DNA of 64,000 nucleotides from Chryseobacterium paludis (GTDB lineage Bacteria; Bacteroidota; Bacteroidia; Flavobacteriales; Weeksellaceae), in assembly GCF_025403485.1 (NCBI RefSeq), contig NZ_CP099966.1, positions 124,001 to 188,000 of the forward strand, written 5' to 3'. Below, piece after piece: positions 28,301-37,491 of the stretch. The notes under the pieces are model-generated. The model saw only the letters and a program-made list of their open reading frames with translations, had not been told where the DNA came from and did no database searches. The position numbers were made by a program, and so were the translations under genes. Positions within the stretch are counted from its first letter, which is position 1. The number at the start of each line of letters is the position of its first letter.

Positions 28301-29413
28301 AAAAGCGCGTACTGAATCTTTAAAGTAATACTGATAATTGAACTGGTAGCCCGATGTCTGTATCCCTTCCCGAAGGACTTGTAATTGAGCCAGAGCTCTT
28401 TCACCTGGTAGATCGACCAACTCCGAATCAGAATAAACCAGTTTCACTTCTGTTTTGGCACCTGGAAGATTAATAGCGGTAAGTCTCTTTTTGGTGCCTG
28501 CGAATTTTGACTGGATAAATTGAAGAGCAGCCTGATCGACCCCATCTACTCTGGTGGTCGAGTAAATCCCTTCATTGCTCTGGAGGTATTCCACGTTATA
28601 GTCCGAATAAGTAAAAGTTATTTTACTGCCGCTAAACGGATCTGATATTTCAGTCAGCACCCAGCTATTAATCACTGAATAGCTGCTGGTTTTATACCGT
28701 TGAGTAATGAGTGCCCTTGTACCGTCCATTAACTTATTACCGTTCTCATAGGTGATAATGTTTGAGATTTCACCGGGATCGAATTTGTACCGGACTCCAT
28801 TCTCATCAGTTATGATAAAACTTTTTATCCGTGTGACGATATGGTCAGGAACTAAGTTTTTTTCAATTTTTTCAATCCGTAGCTTTGTTTTGTCTAACGG
28901 ATATATTTCGCCCTCCCGGTTTATCACAAAGCTGCCGGATCGTCCTCCAAACTGAAAGATGAAATTATCCTGTTCTCCATCTGCCAGGACCGTTGAGTCA
29001 GGCTTGTAGTAGTGTGGGTCTGTACCGTTGGGCAAAAGAGGTAGGTAGGCTCCCTTCAAGGGGGCTGGTGACAGTGTAGAAAGCCCAGAAGTAATGTGGC
29101 CGGTTCCGATCCTGTCACCATCATATATACCTCCTGTTTGGTCATCTGGGAGTCCATTAGCTCTTCTGGTGATAACTCCTCCAGATATCAGTTCCCAGCC
29201 AAGCCCAACTGTAGTAGGAGTTTGATTGACCCTGATCCCATTTCCTCCCGAGTAATTTAGTGTGATGTCGCAGGAAAGTCTTGACGCGTCATCGAAATGA
29301 AATAAAGAAATATTGAATAACGGTCTACCGGTTTGCAGTTCTACCTGGGAAAAAGCAGGCGCAATATAGACCAGATAGAATAAAGTAAATAAGGGATAAC
29401 ATTTTTTCAACAT
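25346..29413 (-). CDS. large secreted DUF5977-containing protein of the RHS cassette
   Basis: A 1355-residue protein with a signal peptide (MLKKCYPLFTLFYLVYIAPAFSQ). The first 700 residues resemble the beta-rich shell region preceding YD repeats (LNYSGGNGIRV, GLGWELISGGVITRR, LLYEYENNTALFGVSS), with a later YDPLIGL/YEYDPLGHI repeat pair. Near the C-terminus, FTPHPVVYTVPAGTYTS...ADAKALSDIQKNGQAYANQ fits DUF5977. It lies 39 bases upstream of the RHS toxin gene, in an operon, and probably forms part of the shell or surface anchor for the toxin. Confidence 0.8.
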   Translation of the reverse strand: MLKKCYPLFTLFYLVYIAPAFSQVELQTGRPLFNISLFHFDDASRLSCDITLNYSGGNGIRVNQTPTTVGLGWELISGGVITRRANGLPDDQTGGIYDGDRIGTGHITSGLSTLSPAPLKGAYLPLLPNGTDPHYYKPDSTVLADGEQDNFIFQFGGRSGSFVINREGEIYPLDKTKLRIEKIEKNLVPDHIVTRIKSFIITDENGVRYKFDPGEISNIITYENGNKLMDGTRALITQRYKTSSYSVINSWVLTEISDPFSGSKITFTYSDYNVEYLQSNEGIYSTTRVDGVDQAALQFIQSKFAGTKKRLTAINLPGAKTEVKLVYSDSELVDLPGERALAQLQVLREGIQTSGYQFNYQYYFKDSVRAFNYSFNAAELPYARLCLKSVQKMGLFKMTEPPYEFSYLYKSSVTPATMPARVLGGQDYWGYFNGDTNFGDFSNVSHTYSSVKALVSDINRRPSSYDIPSIGLLKQIIYPGGGKLLYEYENNTALFGVSSVLSGGVRVKRTTLIDMVDTSKKMIRDYRYVKTDGGSSGWGYEAPRYDDSLSTYYVIPPSQYPGTVGSLSYSVATTTMNDIISNQLTSFTSISGSFAWNMFAGIAITIIIDLFTPPPSTKVMTVTSYQKFSAHPAKANELPHMYKRVEVFEGAATDNIGKIVYEFTSPDDFPLFVPVQQPPFSAIPRCLPWEYGLLKRKVELSQSNKPVSEIVNNYSLVTGDDGPGKGNIKWKATQMLVCPENLFSSYYGSGSRMMGDGYVAKIGRALINTSTEKKYDTTGAFVQSVTSYNYDSSTFNPIQISAVNSTGDTVQKRIYYQDDYNPTNSIAVKVMRDANMVNIPIAQETWLLNSSGRRLTDASITDFRFLANGDIKGIHNLSFQNDSPIPLSVAGSFNANVLNRLPTYVKAQQSFSFDGNSKLLHVSSPNAAEGGYQWGYNKEYVVAAIQNAHMAHTEKSLTLGTVNNGSINANGNETKTVSITLAQAGTICIQLNAVVGNKYNGEARSCRFTLSGGNPLTTKSGTLCNVGISDNITDAWDDLKQLYPRTVVFGDLPAGTYTLTVNNFTWYNFAAGQTTTLNYSYCTDPSSSFTSEIFYEGFEENVAAATDNPFTGKKYLLGDYTVPFTMPNARSYKVDYRYLSSGKWIYNSKPYTNNMVLSDGTGIDEIRVYPTDAIISTRTYDPLIGLTSESDQNGNTTIYEYDPLGHISIVRDQDRNILRRICYNYAGEIENCGGSVFGNVLVSQSFLPTNCSSGFTPHPVVYTVPAGTYTSDDQRTADAKALSDIQKNGQAYANQQNACDCTGNDHAVINGVCELGTYEDFIEPVAGGKCRSGYWYRFSDGSHSPKILGGFVNCP

Positions 29414-29455
29414 AACATGTAGATTAATTTTTTATGGTAATTGATTTATTGGCAC

Positions 29456-30898
29456 TCAGAAATTGTAACCTACTCGGAATTTTATAGGATCAGTGTGAGG
29501 GTAATGCTGATTGTATAAAAAATCGAATAGTATCATCGCATTTCCTTTGAGCCTACTGTTTATCTTATATTTTTTACTTACACCGACTAGTCCACTCTGC
29601 GTCCATTTCTGCATGACTCTACTTGCTAAAATGACGTAATTTGTCGGCACCCATTCGTAGTTAGGTTGGTAATTCTGTTCATAGCCTCCATTCAAGAAAA
29701 TTGTTCCTTTTATTTTCCAATCCATAAAGGACCGTATGCCCATACCTTGATTGGAAAATTGGATGTTATTAAATCCTGTACCCATGCCCAGTTTATAAGA
29801 GAGGCCAAGACCTGCACTACCATTTTTATGAAATTTGTAGGCAACCTGCCCGGCTAAATCACTAGTAGTCGGAAAGAATTTGTTACTGCGTTGAAACTGG
29901 ATATTACTTCCAAACTCCAAGCGTTGCAGGAAACTTTTTGTTTTCATTTCCTTAGGCTTAAAGTCAGGCATATCACCGGTATTGTCCAGGTTTGGGAATT
30001 TACATTTTAGCTCATCAAATTTGCTTCTTGCTTCCGACATTTGCTGGCTCAAAGCAGCACCAGCATTAGGGCCACTACCGAGGCGTTGTTGGATGAGTTG
30101 CTCCACCTGATTACGGGTTTGCAGGCCTTCTAGGCTTTGAGCTGAAGCGCCGTTTCCCTGAATATTAAAAAGACTAGCCAGCTGGGAGTGCTTTTGCATA
30201 AACTCATTAAAGGCAGGTATTTTCTTCATTAATTCCATTGCCTTTTGCTCTGCCTTCTTTTTATCTTTAAATATTTCTTTGTATTCTTTAAGTTGCTGAG
30301 TATAGTAGTAGGCTTCTTTATTCATTTTTTGTAAGTCCTTAGAAAACCCAGTATACTGGCTTAACTGATCTTTGAGCATTTGTTTACGCTCCCGGATATA
30401 GGCCTTTATCTGCTCTGTCAAAGCAAGTTTATCTTTCAAGTCATCAATTGATTTTAATGATCCATTTAATTTATCGGTGATGCCTTTGGATTGCTCCAGG
30501 ATTCCTTTCGTTTGTTTTAGAAAGACAATAGAGTTGCTAAGACTATCCACATAGAGGTCTCCACTAGCTTGTGACAAGGCGCTGGAGTATTTAACCACCT
30601 TCCCTTTCATGCGTGATTTTAAGCTCCCCAGCGAATCAATGGAATGTGTAAAAAGATTATTCGCTTTCAAGGAATCGATTTTGCCCAACTTGCGTTTCAG
30701 CTTTTGCTCCTGCTTTATAAAGCGGCTAAGAACCTCTTCACTCTGTTTGGAAATCCGTCGATCCATTTTGTCGGTTTTCTGTTTTACCTGAGAAAAATAA
30801 TTCTTAGATATTTGGTTGTGGGCAATCGATGTGGAATCTTGTGAGATCGCACGACCAGATACCAATAATAGGTATATGGATATAATGACTGTTTTCAT
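29456..30898 (-). CDS. exported coiled-coil protein, first gene of RHS cassette
   Basis: A 480-residue protein with a signal peptide (MKTVIISIYLLLVSGRAISQ). Residues about 30-270 are charged heptad-like helices (coiled coil) rich in K, E and L. The last 160 residues, with alternating aromatic strands and ending FRVGYNF, resemble an outer-membrane beta domain whose final residue is phenylalanine. It precedes the DUF5977 gene by 42 bases, and probably anchors or exports the RHS complex at the outer membrane. The role is inferred. Confidence 0.75.
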   Translation of the reverse strand: MKTVIISIYLLLVSGRAISQDSTSIAHNQISKNYFSQVKQKTDKMDRRISKQSEEVLSRFIKQEQKLKRKLGKIDSLKANNLFTHSIDSLGSLKSRMKGKVVKYSSALSQASGDLYVDSLSNSIVFLKQTKGILEQSKGITDKLNGSLKSIDDLKDKLALTEQIKAYIRERKQMLKDQLSQYTGFSKDLQKMNKEAYYYTQQLKEYKEIFKDKKKAEQKAMELMKKIPAFNEFMQKHSQLASLFNIQGNGASAQSLEGLQTRNQVEQLIQQRLGSGPNAGAALSQQMSEARSKFDELKCKFPNLDNTGDMPDFKPKEMKTKSFLQRLEFGSNIQFQRSNKFFPTTSDLAGQVAYKFHKNGSAGLGLSYKLGMGTGFNNIQFSNQGMGIRSFMDWKIKGTIFLNGGYEQNYQPNYEWVPTNYVILASRVMQKWTQSGLVGVSKKYKINSRLKGNAMILFDFLYNQHYPHTDPIKFRVGYNF

Positions 30899-31551
30899 AA
30901 AACGGCCTTTAAATAAGTGGGAATTAAGCTAATTGGAAGAATATTTCCTTACATCTAATAGGATTTAGACCTATTAAGCAAAGACATGAGTTAACATGGG
31001 AGATAATTAATAAGGCCACATAGAGACATGATTTTATTTTTGTTAAAATGACATTATGTCTAAAATCTAATTGCCAATGCTGTTGTTATTCAAATGAGCT
31101 TTTGGTGTAATTAAGTAAAATGAAAACAGGTGATTAAGAGGGAATACTATTTGACTCTTCGAACAGATAAAGGGAACAATCTGCCTTCAAGTTAAAATGC
31201 ATATTTGAAATTATAATATACTTTTTAAGAATGCGTATAAATACTGGAGTCCTAACGTAATTATACGTATCCTCTATCTGGTTCTCAAATTATTAAAACA
31301 AATAAATTCCTTCCTGACGCATTCTATCTGCGCAGCGGAAAATCTCTTCAGACTAGAACAGTTCAAAAAACAATAATGGTAAGGTAGCTGATTTTAAATC
31401 TATTTATTATCACGATAATTTCATTTCTGAAGTATTTTCAAAAAACAATAAATCCGATAGGATTTGCTATCGGACTTAATTTTAATTATAATTATAGGTA
31501 AAAGGGATTGTCAATTTGTTTAAGTATAACTGAATACTATGTAGCTATAGG
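30899..31551. other. intergenic region upstream of RHS operon
   Basis: No gene is supported. It contains the RHS operon promoter region, a 7-bp perfect inverted repeat (TAATAGG at 30956-30962 with 30970-30976) that could be an operator, and the hairpin terminator at 31453-31474. I found no clear TANNTTTG box on the minus strand. Confidence 0.4.
31453..31474 (-). terminator. terminator downstream of the 31552 gene
   Basis: Perfect 8-bp stem TCCGATAG/CTATCGGA with a 6-nt loop. Read on the minus strand it is followed by a T-rich tract, fitting the end of the two-gene minus-strand transcript above it. Confidence 0.65.
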
Positions 31552-31845
31552 TTATGCATATACAAATTCTACTGTACTTCTATACCCTGGATGATATGAT
31601 GGAGTATATATTATATAAGACATTTCTTGGATTTGCTTAAAATATTTGTGGTAGGTAGACAGGTTATTAATATGAGAAAGTGCCATAAGTTTACTTCGGC
31701 TTACGTGTATTATTTTCTTTTCATTTTGTAAGTAAGCAAGTTGTATTAATGCTTGTAGTAGGGCAAGATGCCAAACGTTTAGTCTTGAATCGTGAGTGAT
31801 CGCTGCTAGAAAGTTTATCCACTCTGTCTCGCTATTGATTTCCAT
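31552..31845 (-). CDS. small hypothetical ICE protein
   Basis: A 97-residue soluble protein starting at the ATG at 31845, overlapping the end of the upstream gene by 14 bases. A leading TTG (31851) is less likely. The middle, with VSRSKLMALSHINNLSTYHKYFKQIQEMSYI, looks like a helix-turn-helix (winged-helix-like) region in which a small replication or regulatory protein recognises DNA. No named family recognised. Coupled to the excisionase-like gene. Confidence 0.65.
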   Translation of the reverse strand: MEINSETEWINFLAAITHDSRLNVWHLALLQALIQLAYLQNEKKIIHVSRSKLMALSHINNLSTYHKYFKQIQEMSYIIYTPSYHPGYRSTVEFVYA

Positions 31846-32116
31846 CTCCAAATAGTTTTAATAAATCAGTTCTATTATAGTAATATGATCCCATTATCTT
31901 TCGAAAGCGGATTTTTCCTGTTATTCGAATATTTTGCAACGTTCCAGGAGAAATATTCATAATGCTCCTTATGGATTTACTTCTTATCCATTCTTGTAGC
32001 AGCTCCTTAGGTCTATCATCAGTTTGTAGTTGCACTTTTTTGTCAATCAGCATTTCAATGTCATGCAATAGCTGCATTCCGAATTGTCTTAGATCATCCT
32101 TTGTAATTTGTTCCAT
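31832..32116 (-). CDS. excisionase-like helix-turn-helix protein
   Basis: A 94-residue protein. After a helical N-terminus, WIRSKSIRSIMNISPGTLQNIRITGKIRFRKIMGSYYYNRTDLLKLF fits the MerR-like/HTH_17 fold used by excisionases and ICE regulators: turn at NISPGTLQN, wing ending in a Y-Y-Y-N strand. It probably binds element DNA, controlling excision or transcription. Translationally coupled to the next gene by a 14-base overlap. Confidence 0.75.
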   Translation of the reverse strand: MEQITKDDLRQFGMQLLHDIEMLIDKKVQLQTDDRPKELLQEWIRSKSIRSIMNISPGTLQNIRITGKIRFRKIMGSYYYNRTDLLKLFGDGNQ

Positions 32117-32159
32117 ATCTTATTGTATTTAGCGTAATAAAAATAGAAGTAAGAAAAAG

Positions 32160-32333
32160 ATGGATATTATGGTTGTCCAACTTTGTCTGGGAAAGGAAGT
32201 GTATGACAAGGGAAGAGTGGCTATACGAGTCTTAGGAATTTTTAATAACGAAGAGGGTTCAGTTTTTTGTTTTGATAGAGATAATCAACCTTATTCTACA
32301 GGGAATATTTTTGTATTAATCTCCTGCCAATAA
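32160..32333 (+). CDS. possible small protein (57 residues)
   Basis: An open frame starting ATGGATATTATG and ending TAA at 32331-32333, coding MDIMVVQLCLGKEVYDKGR...NIFVLISCQ. It lies divergent to the excisionase-like gene in a gap of about 425 bases and has a reasonable amino-acid mix without rare codon runs. No family is recognised and no strong ribosome-binding site is seen. It may be fortuitous. Confidence 0.3.
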   Translation: MDIMVVQLCLGKEVYDKGRVAIRVLGIFNNEEGSVFCFDRDNQPYSTGNIFVLISCQ

Positions 32334-32542
32334 ATTTTTGTTTAAAGGCTTTACCTAAGTTGTGTGTTGGTTAATAAACACAGTTTCTGTTTTTTAGATG
32401 TAATATATTATGTTAAATAAATGTCTATATAATATTGATTGTAAATCAATGTATTACTATTTTTGAATGAGTGCTCCGATAATATAACCCAGAATGGAGA
32501 TTTTTCTTTACTAATGAAATAATTTAATAGGTCTGAGAGCAG

Positions 32543-33727
32543 ATGAGTGTTGTATTTAGTGTTTTGGATATAGTTGTTATTGTGGGTGCTATACAGGGTA
32601 TAGTAGGAGCTGGTGTTGTTGTGGCTTATCCTTCCAACTTGCCGGATAAGAAAATATTATCAGCTATATTAATTATCCTAGCATTGTTAAATTTCAAAAT
32701 CCTAATGCCTATTTTTGATATCAATGAGCATCCTACCTTACAATATTTTCCATTGGCAATTGATACTCTGATTCCACCACTTTTTTATTTATACACCTGT
32801 TCATTGACGGAGAATAATTTTGTATTTAGACGTAATAAACTATGGCATTTTTTGCCCGTAGTTTTATTCCAATTCCACGCTGTTGTGGTATATGCCATGA
32901 CTTTTATGGAGCCAGGTTTTCACACAAAATATCTTATTGCAGAAGGATTTCTGTTTCATAATACCGTTAAATGGATTGAAGATATTGCGACACTTTTTTT
33001 ATCGCTTATTTATTGGTATCTAAGTTTGAGAAGAACGCAAGTCTATCGCCAGTGGCTATTTATGAGCCAGTCATCAACAAAGTATTCCGAACTGACCTGG
33101 CTCAGGAATCTTCTAATCGGGACAGGCATATTGGGTGCCGTATTGTTCTTATCTTCAATTCCGGTTACTATTCTAGGATTTACTGATTCTTCTACATATG
33201 TCAAAATTTTTTACAGCTATCTTACCATACTTATATACTTTCTCTCGATTCGGGGCTATCAAATGGAATTAACTTCTGAAATGCAGGCTGTAAGGCTGTC
33301 TCAGGAAGCGTTAGAAAAACAAGACGAATCAGCAGATTTTCCGGATATTTCTGAACCAATGATCGAACAGGAAAAGGACTATTCTGATATTCTATCAGCA
33401 TTGAAAGAGTCCATGGAGAAGCATCTTCTTTTTCTGGAACCGGAATTGAGCCTTAGGGAAATGGCCAAAGCAATCGGTTATCCGATGGGACAAGTTTCTG
33501 CGGCTATTAATGCTGGCTTCGGACTGAATTTTCGAGCATGGGTGAATGGTTATCGGGTAAACGAAGTCAAAAAAAGGCTCGATGATTCCGCTTATAAGCA
33601 TTTAAGTCTTACCGGTATAGCTTTCGAGTGTGGCTTTAATTCCGAAGCCAGCTTTTACCGTATTTTCAGACAGTATACGGGAAATTCTCCCAAATCATAT
33701 CTACAGGAAATAAAACGAGAATATTAA
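32543..33727 (+). CDS. AraC family regulator with membrane N-terminus
   Basis: A 394-residue protein. Residues 1-240 contain about seven hydrophobic helices (first at 8-28, later LPVVLFQFHAVVVYAM and ATLFLSLIYWYLSL), giving a membrane sensor. The C-terminal 100 residues form an AraC DNA-binding domain: LSLREMAKAIGYPMGQVSAAIN and LSLTGIAFECGFNSEASFYRIFRQYTGNSPKSYL. It would couple an outside signal to transcription, probably of nearby ICE genes. Its target is unknown. Confidence 0.88.
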   Translation: MSVVFSVLDIVVIVGAIQGIVGAGVVVAYPSNLPDKKILSAILIILALLNFKILMPIFDINEHPTLQYFPLAIDTLIPPLFYLYTCSLTENNFVFRRNKLWHFLPVVLFQFHAVVVYAMTFMEPGFHTKYLIAEGFLFHNTVKWIEDIATLFLSLIYWYLSLRRTQVYRQWLFMSQSSTKYSELTWLRNLLIGTGILGAVLFLSSIPVTILGFTDSSTYVKIFYSYLTILIYFLSIRGYQMELTSEMQAVRLSQEALEKQDESADFPDISEPMIEQEKDYSDILSALKESMEKHLLFLEPELSLREMAKAIGYPMGQVSAAINAGFGLNFRAWVNGYRVNEVKKRLDDSAYKHLSLTGIAFECGFNSEASFYRIFRQYTGNSPKSYLQEIKREY

Positions 33728-34089
33728 AAAAAACTCTCAAAAGATGTTCTGAGTGGGGTAGAATTGGCAGATATCGTTTATTTGCTAGAAATAATCTGAA
33801 AATGAACAATGTAATTAGAGATTTTCAATCACCAAAAGTCCTCGAATAATTTTGAAAATAGGGCACTAATTCAATCAAAGATAACAGAAATGAACCAGCG
33901 TTGTTATAATTGATAAGAAAAAGAGAAATTTACAGTGACAAATATTCTTCAGACCAGATCCCCTTGGCAATAGGCTTAGAAATCGTATGCTAATAAATTC
34001 AATTATCACTGGGACGTTTAGCTCAAAATGTATCGTTAATATTAAGAAATTACCCCATAAATGTTTGCATAACCCATTAATTAAAATCC
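33728..34089. other. intergenic region upstream of rteC
   Basis: AT-rich, about 360 bases. I see no credible gene, tandem repeat or strong hairpin. It presumably holds the promoter of the rteC-like gene. Confidence 0.35.
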
Positions 34090-34932
34090 ATGAAACCCAC
34101 ATTCAGAAACACTCTAAAAATCTTAAAGGAGGAAGAGGAGAGAATTACTTTAGCCCCTGAGCGAGTGGTAACAGAATCCCGAAAGATGATGACCTGTTTG
34201 CATGAACATCTTGAAAAGTTGAAAGAGTGTGTGCTTAAAGAGGGATTTGAGAATACTGAGGATGAAATTGAGTTTTTTAGGACCATTAAGCCGCTGATTT
34301 TTGGGAAGCTGCTTTATTACAATAAGATTTTTAAGATTGAAGCCGGCAGACCTGTTGAAGTAGGTAATATCTCTCAAAAATATTTCAAGGGAAAACTAGA
34401 AAAACTCGAAAGTTATTATATCAGGGATATTGCGGGAACTGATTTCTATAAATATTACAGGTCTGAAAGCACAGAGAAAGATGAGGAGTATTTTGTGAGA
34501 GGACACCTTGATTTGCTGCCTGGTGCAAGGAGCCGTTTTTTCGATGCTGACCATCGTTTTTCTACCTATTACGATTATGAAGCGGCACGAATCATAGAAT
34601 GTGAATTATTGTACGAATATCTTCATTTACGCCTTTCTGGGCAATTTGATCAATCCGGTAATTCATTACCGGAAAATCTTGGAGATAAAAAATTTTTATG
34701 GACTGAATCTAAAAATGCGCTCATCGAGCTTATTTATGCTCTTCACGCTTCTCAGTCGGTGGGATATGGGAAATTAAGCATCCGGCAGTTGGTGACCTTA
34801 TTCCAGATGGTATTTAATGTTCAGTTAGGGGATGCCAATCATGCTTTTCACCGAATGAAGTTTCGTACCGGTGATTCTTACCTGGACCGACTTAAATCAA
34901 GCCTTGACTCCTATAAGGAAAAGGATTTATAA
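34090..34932 (+). CDS. rteC: RteC domain-containing protein
   Basis: A 280-residue protein matching the RteC family of CTnDOT-like elements, where RteC activates excision genes. Recognisable parts: IEFFRTIKPLIFGKLLYYNKIF, YYIRDIAGTDFYKYYRS, FDADHRFSTYYDYEAARIIECELLYEYL, and the C-terminal FLWTESKNALIELIYALHASQSVGYGKLSIRQL. RteA/RteB, the usual upstream two-component pair, are not adjacent. It is probably a regulator of excision and transfer. Confidence 0.88.
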   Translation: MKPTFRNTLKILKEEEERITLAPERVVTESRKMMTCLHEHLEKLKECVLKEGFENTEDEIEFFRTIKPLIFGKLLYYNKIFKIEAGRPVEVGNISQKYFKGKLEKLESYYIRDIAGTDFYKYYRSESTEKDEEYFVRGHLDLLPGARSRFFDADHRFSTYYDYEAARIIECELLYEYLHLRLSGQFDQSGNSLPENLGDKKFLWTESKNALIELIYALHASQSVGYGKLSIRQLVTLFQMVFNVQLGDANHAFHRMKFRTGDSYLDRLKSSLDSYKEKDL

Positions 34933-35172
34933 TTGGGCCTCCCAATTTTATAGCGATCTCATCATTGTCAATCAAACTGATGCCCATGTGTGCCCATTGG
35001 CATCTCGTCCTGTTTCCTTCCCAATTACTTTGCCATTCCTCTCAAACCTCTATATAAGTACAGCAGTATGATTTTTAGTGCTATTTAAAAAAAATAGCAA
35101 TGCGGTGGGTAAGCCTTGGCAATCAATTTAATGAAGTGTGAGGAGCTTTGTAAGAAGCAAAACCCCATTATC

Positions 35173-35469
35173 ATGAATATAGACAAGATGGAATTTATCG
35201 CATGGATGGAGCGGATTTCAACCCGCCTTGATATCCTGGCAGAGCAGCTAAAGTCTTCTGATAAGCGACAGCATTTAGTAGATGGTGAAGAGCTTTTGGA
35301 TAACCAGGATGTGCTTCAGATCCTTAAGATTAGCAGCCGATCATTGCAGCGCTACCGTGGTTCGGGAAGACTACCTTATTACAGAATCAGTGGCAAACCA
35401 TACTATAAACTCTCAGACGTACATCAGTTTATCAGGGAAGGGTTCTCCCACCCGGTACAAAAAGCCTAA
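35173..35469 (+). CDS. helix-turn-helix protein (HTH_17 type), tandem copy 1
   Basis: A 98-residue protein starting MNIDKMEFI; an upstream start at 35116 is less likely. The C-terminal half LLDNQDVLQILKISSRSLQRYRGSG, YYRISGKPYYKLSDVHQFIREG is a MerR/excisionase-like DNA-binding fold. It is a paralogue of the gene 80 bases downstream. Both probably regulate the topB/helicase block or act in excision, as in CTnDOT's excision operon. Confidence 0.83.
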   Translation: MNIDKMEFIAWMERISTRLDILAEQLKSSDKRQHLVDGEELLDNQDVLQILKISSRSLQRYRGSGRLPYYRISGKPYYKLSDVHQFIREGFSHPVQKA

Positions 35470-35550
35470 TTCAGGATAAATGTCCTTCAAGAAGAAAGGA
35501 TTCTGGGTAGTCACTTTATTCCTATCCCTCTTAATTAATATAAAGAAACT

Positions 35551-35892
35551 ATGAAAAGAAAAGACCTGAAAATAGAACTGCGAGCCATTGCAGGACAGCT
35601 ACAGAAGATTCTTCTGATTTTGGATAAGGAAAAGGGGCAGACCATCTCCAATCAAGATGCAATAGAGTATCAAAGAAAAACTCCTGAGAACCGGAGGTAT
35701 ATCATAGATAATGAACAGCTTTTAAATAATCAGGATGCATGTCGTACCCTTCAAGTCAGCCGGCGTTCATTACAGCGGTACCGAAGTTCTGGAAAGCTTC
35801 GGTATTATATGCTCGGTGGACGAACCTACTATAAGCTTTCAGACGTTCATCAGTTTATGCGAGAAGGATTATCGCACCCAATAGAAGATTAG
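35551..35892 (+). CDS. helix-turn-helix protein (HTH_17 type), tandem copy 2
   Basis: A 113-residue paralogue of the preceding gene. The shared region reads LLNNQDACRTLQVSRRSLQRYRSSG and then YYMLGGRTYYKLSDVHQFMREGLSHP. The N-terminal halves also share a coiled helix but have diverged. It precedes the DUF3945 gene by 99 bases (from its preferred start). Role as in copy 1; inference. Confidence 0.83.
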   Translation: MKRKDLKIELRAIAGQLQKILLILDKEKGQTISNQDAIEYQRKTPENRRYIIDNEQLLNNQDACRTLQVSRRSLQRYRSSGKLRYYMLGGRTYYKLSDVHQFMREGLSHPIED

Positions 35893-35991
35893 CTAAGATC
35901 GACACTATAAATGCCTTTCTCGGACAAAGGCGGACAGAACACTCTGAATGATATTTATCTCAGGCTACATTCGAATAAAAATAATGAAATA

Positions 35992-37464
35992 ATGGAAGAA
36001 GAAATTTTAACAAAAGAGCCACTGCCCGAGACCGGACAACTTCATGAGATCTTGTTGGTGTTGGATAAAGAAGAAAAGAAAATCTCGGCAGTTACCGGAA
36101 TTGATAAGGATGGGCAGCTAAAAAAGGCAGATGTAGCGAAAAAAAACCAGAGTGAGTTCATGCGTGTAGATATGCACGGGGATTTATTTACCAATTTTTT
36201 TTCAAATTTTTTTCGCCAGCTCAAAGACCCAACTCGTTTTTCATTTTTTAAAGTTCCTTTGAAATCTGCCATTGGGATGGCGAAGAAAATGCAAGATCAT
36301 ATTAATTCTCCTACGAAAGAGGGAGAAGGACTTATGGAAAAACATCAGGTAAAAGAAACACAAAAACATCAACAAAAAAAAGAAATTACAATGGACACAA
36401 CAGAGGTAACACCGCAAACCAATACAGTAGCACCAGCAGAAAAAGCAGTTTCACAGGAATACCGCTTTAAGCCCGAACAGATCGACTGGGAAACAATATC
36501 TAACCTGGGCCTAAGTAAAGAGAAGCTGGAAGAGAAGAATCTTTTGGAACCGCTACTTAAAGGTTATAAAACTAATGTAGTAGTTCCTGTGAATGTTAAC
36601 CTGGGTTCCTGTATCCTAAGCGGTGAAGGGAGGCTGTCCCTTCAGGAGAGGGGCGGAAAAGTAGTGATGGCCATTCATGGCATCCGAAAAGAGCCCAACC
36701 TTAATTCTCATTTTTTTGGTCATCAATTTACTGACGAGGATAAGTCTAACCTACGGATGACCGGGAATATGGGACGTATTGTTGATCTGACGAACCCCAA
36801 AACGGGTGAACCTATTCCGTCTTTAATTAGTGTTGATCGATTGACCAATGAACTTGTGGCATATCGTTCTGATTGGATCAAAATCCCAAATGAAATTAAA
36901 GGGATCATCTTAAGTGAAGACCAAAAGAAGACCTTACAAGAAGGCAAGCCCCTCTTTATTGAAGGGATGACTTCCAGTAAAGGAGAAAAATTCGATGCTA
37001 ATGTTCAGTTTAATGCTGACAAACGTTATGTAGAATTTCTTTTTGATAGAAATAATAGTAACCACTTGTCACAAGGCCAAAATGGAATAAAGGAGGCTTC
37101 AAGAGTCTTTAGGGGTAAGGAACTTGATGACAAACAATTCCAAAAGTTTCAAGAAGGGAAGACAGTGTATGTGACTGGGCTTATTGATAAGAAAGGGGAA
37201 GAATATAAAGGGTATATCACCTTTAATAAGGAGAATGGAAAAACCATGTTTTCCTTTAAAGATCCTAATGCGCTGAAAGATAAAGTGAAACCTTCTCAGG
37301 CTCATGCCACACAGGTAGCTGTTAATTCTGGTGGTAAGACTAATGAGGCTACCAACAAGATTCAGGAGCCGTTGAAGCCAGGTCAGCAAACTCCTAAAAA
37401 TGCCAAGCAGCAAGAGGATCAAAAACCTGAGACTACAATTAAATCTAATGGGAGAAAATTATAG
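35992..37464 (+). CDS. DUF3945 domain-containing protein
   Basis: A 490-residue protein starting MEEEILTKEPLP; an in-frame ATG at 35911 adds 27 poorly coding residues. After a charged N-terminal region comes the DUF3945-type core (FKPEQIDWETISNLGLSKEKLEEKNLLEPLLKGYKT, then VNVNLGSCILSGEGRLSLQER). The C-terminal third has two similar modules (LQEGKPLFIEGMTSSKGEKFDANVQF and FQEGKTVYVTGLIDKKGEEYKGYITF) and ends in a Q/K-rich tail. It is encoded just ahead of topB in Bacteroidota ICEs, so a DNA-handling role is likely. Confidence 0.85.
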   Translation: MEEEILTKEPLPETGQLHEILLVLDKEEKKISAVTGIDKDGQLKKADVAKKNQSEFMRVDMHGDLFTNFFSNFFRQLKDPTRFSFFKVPLKSAIGMAKKMQDHINSPTKEGEGLMEKHQVKETQKHQQKKEITMDTTEVTPQTNTVAPAEKAVSQEYRFKPEQIDWETISNLGLSKEKLEEKNLLEPLLKGYKTNVVVPVNVNLGSCILSGEGRLSLQERGGKVVMAIHGIRKEPNLNSHFFGHQFTDEDKSNLRMTGNMGRIVDLTNPKTGEPIPSLISVDRLTNELVAYRSDWIKIPNEIKGIILSEDQKKTLQEGKPLFIEGMTSSKGEKFDANVQFNADKRYVEFLFDRNNSNHLSQGQNGIKEASRVFRGKELDDKQFQKFQEGKTVYVTGLIDKKGEEYKGYITFNKENGKTMFSFKDPNALKDKVKPSQAHATQVAVNSGGKTNEATNKIQEPLKPGQQTPKNAKQQEDQKPETTIKSNGRKL

Positions 37465-37491
37465 TTGTGAATAATTCATCAAAGAGATATT

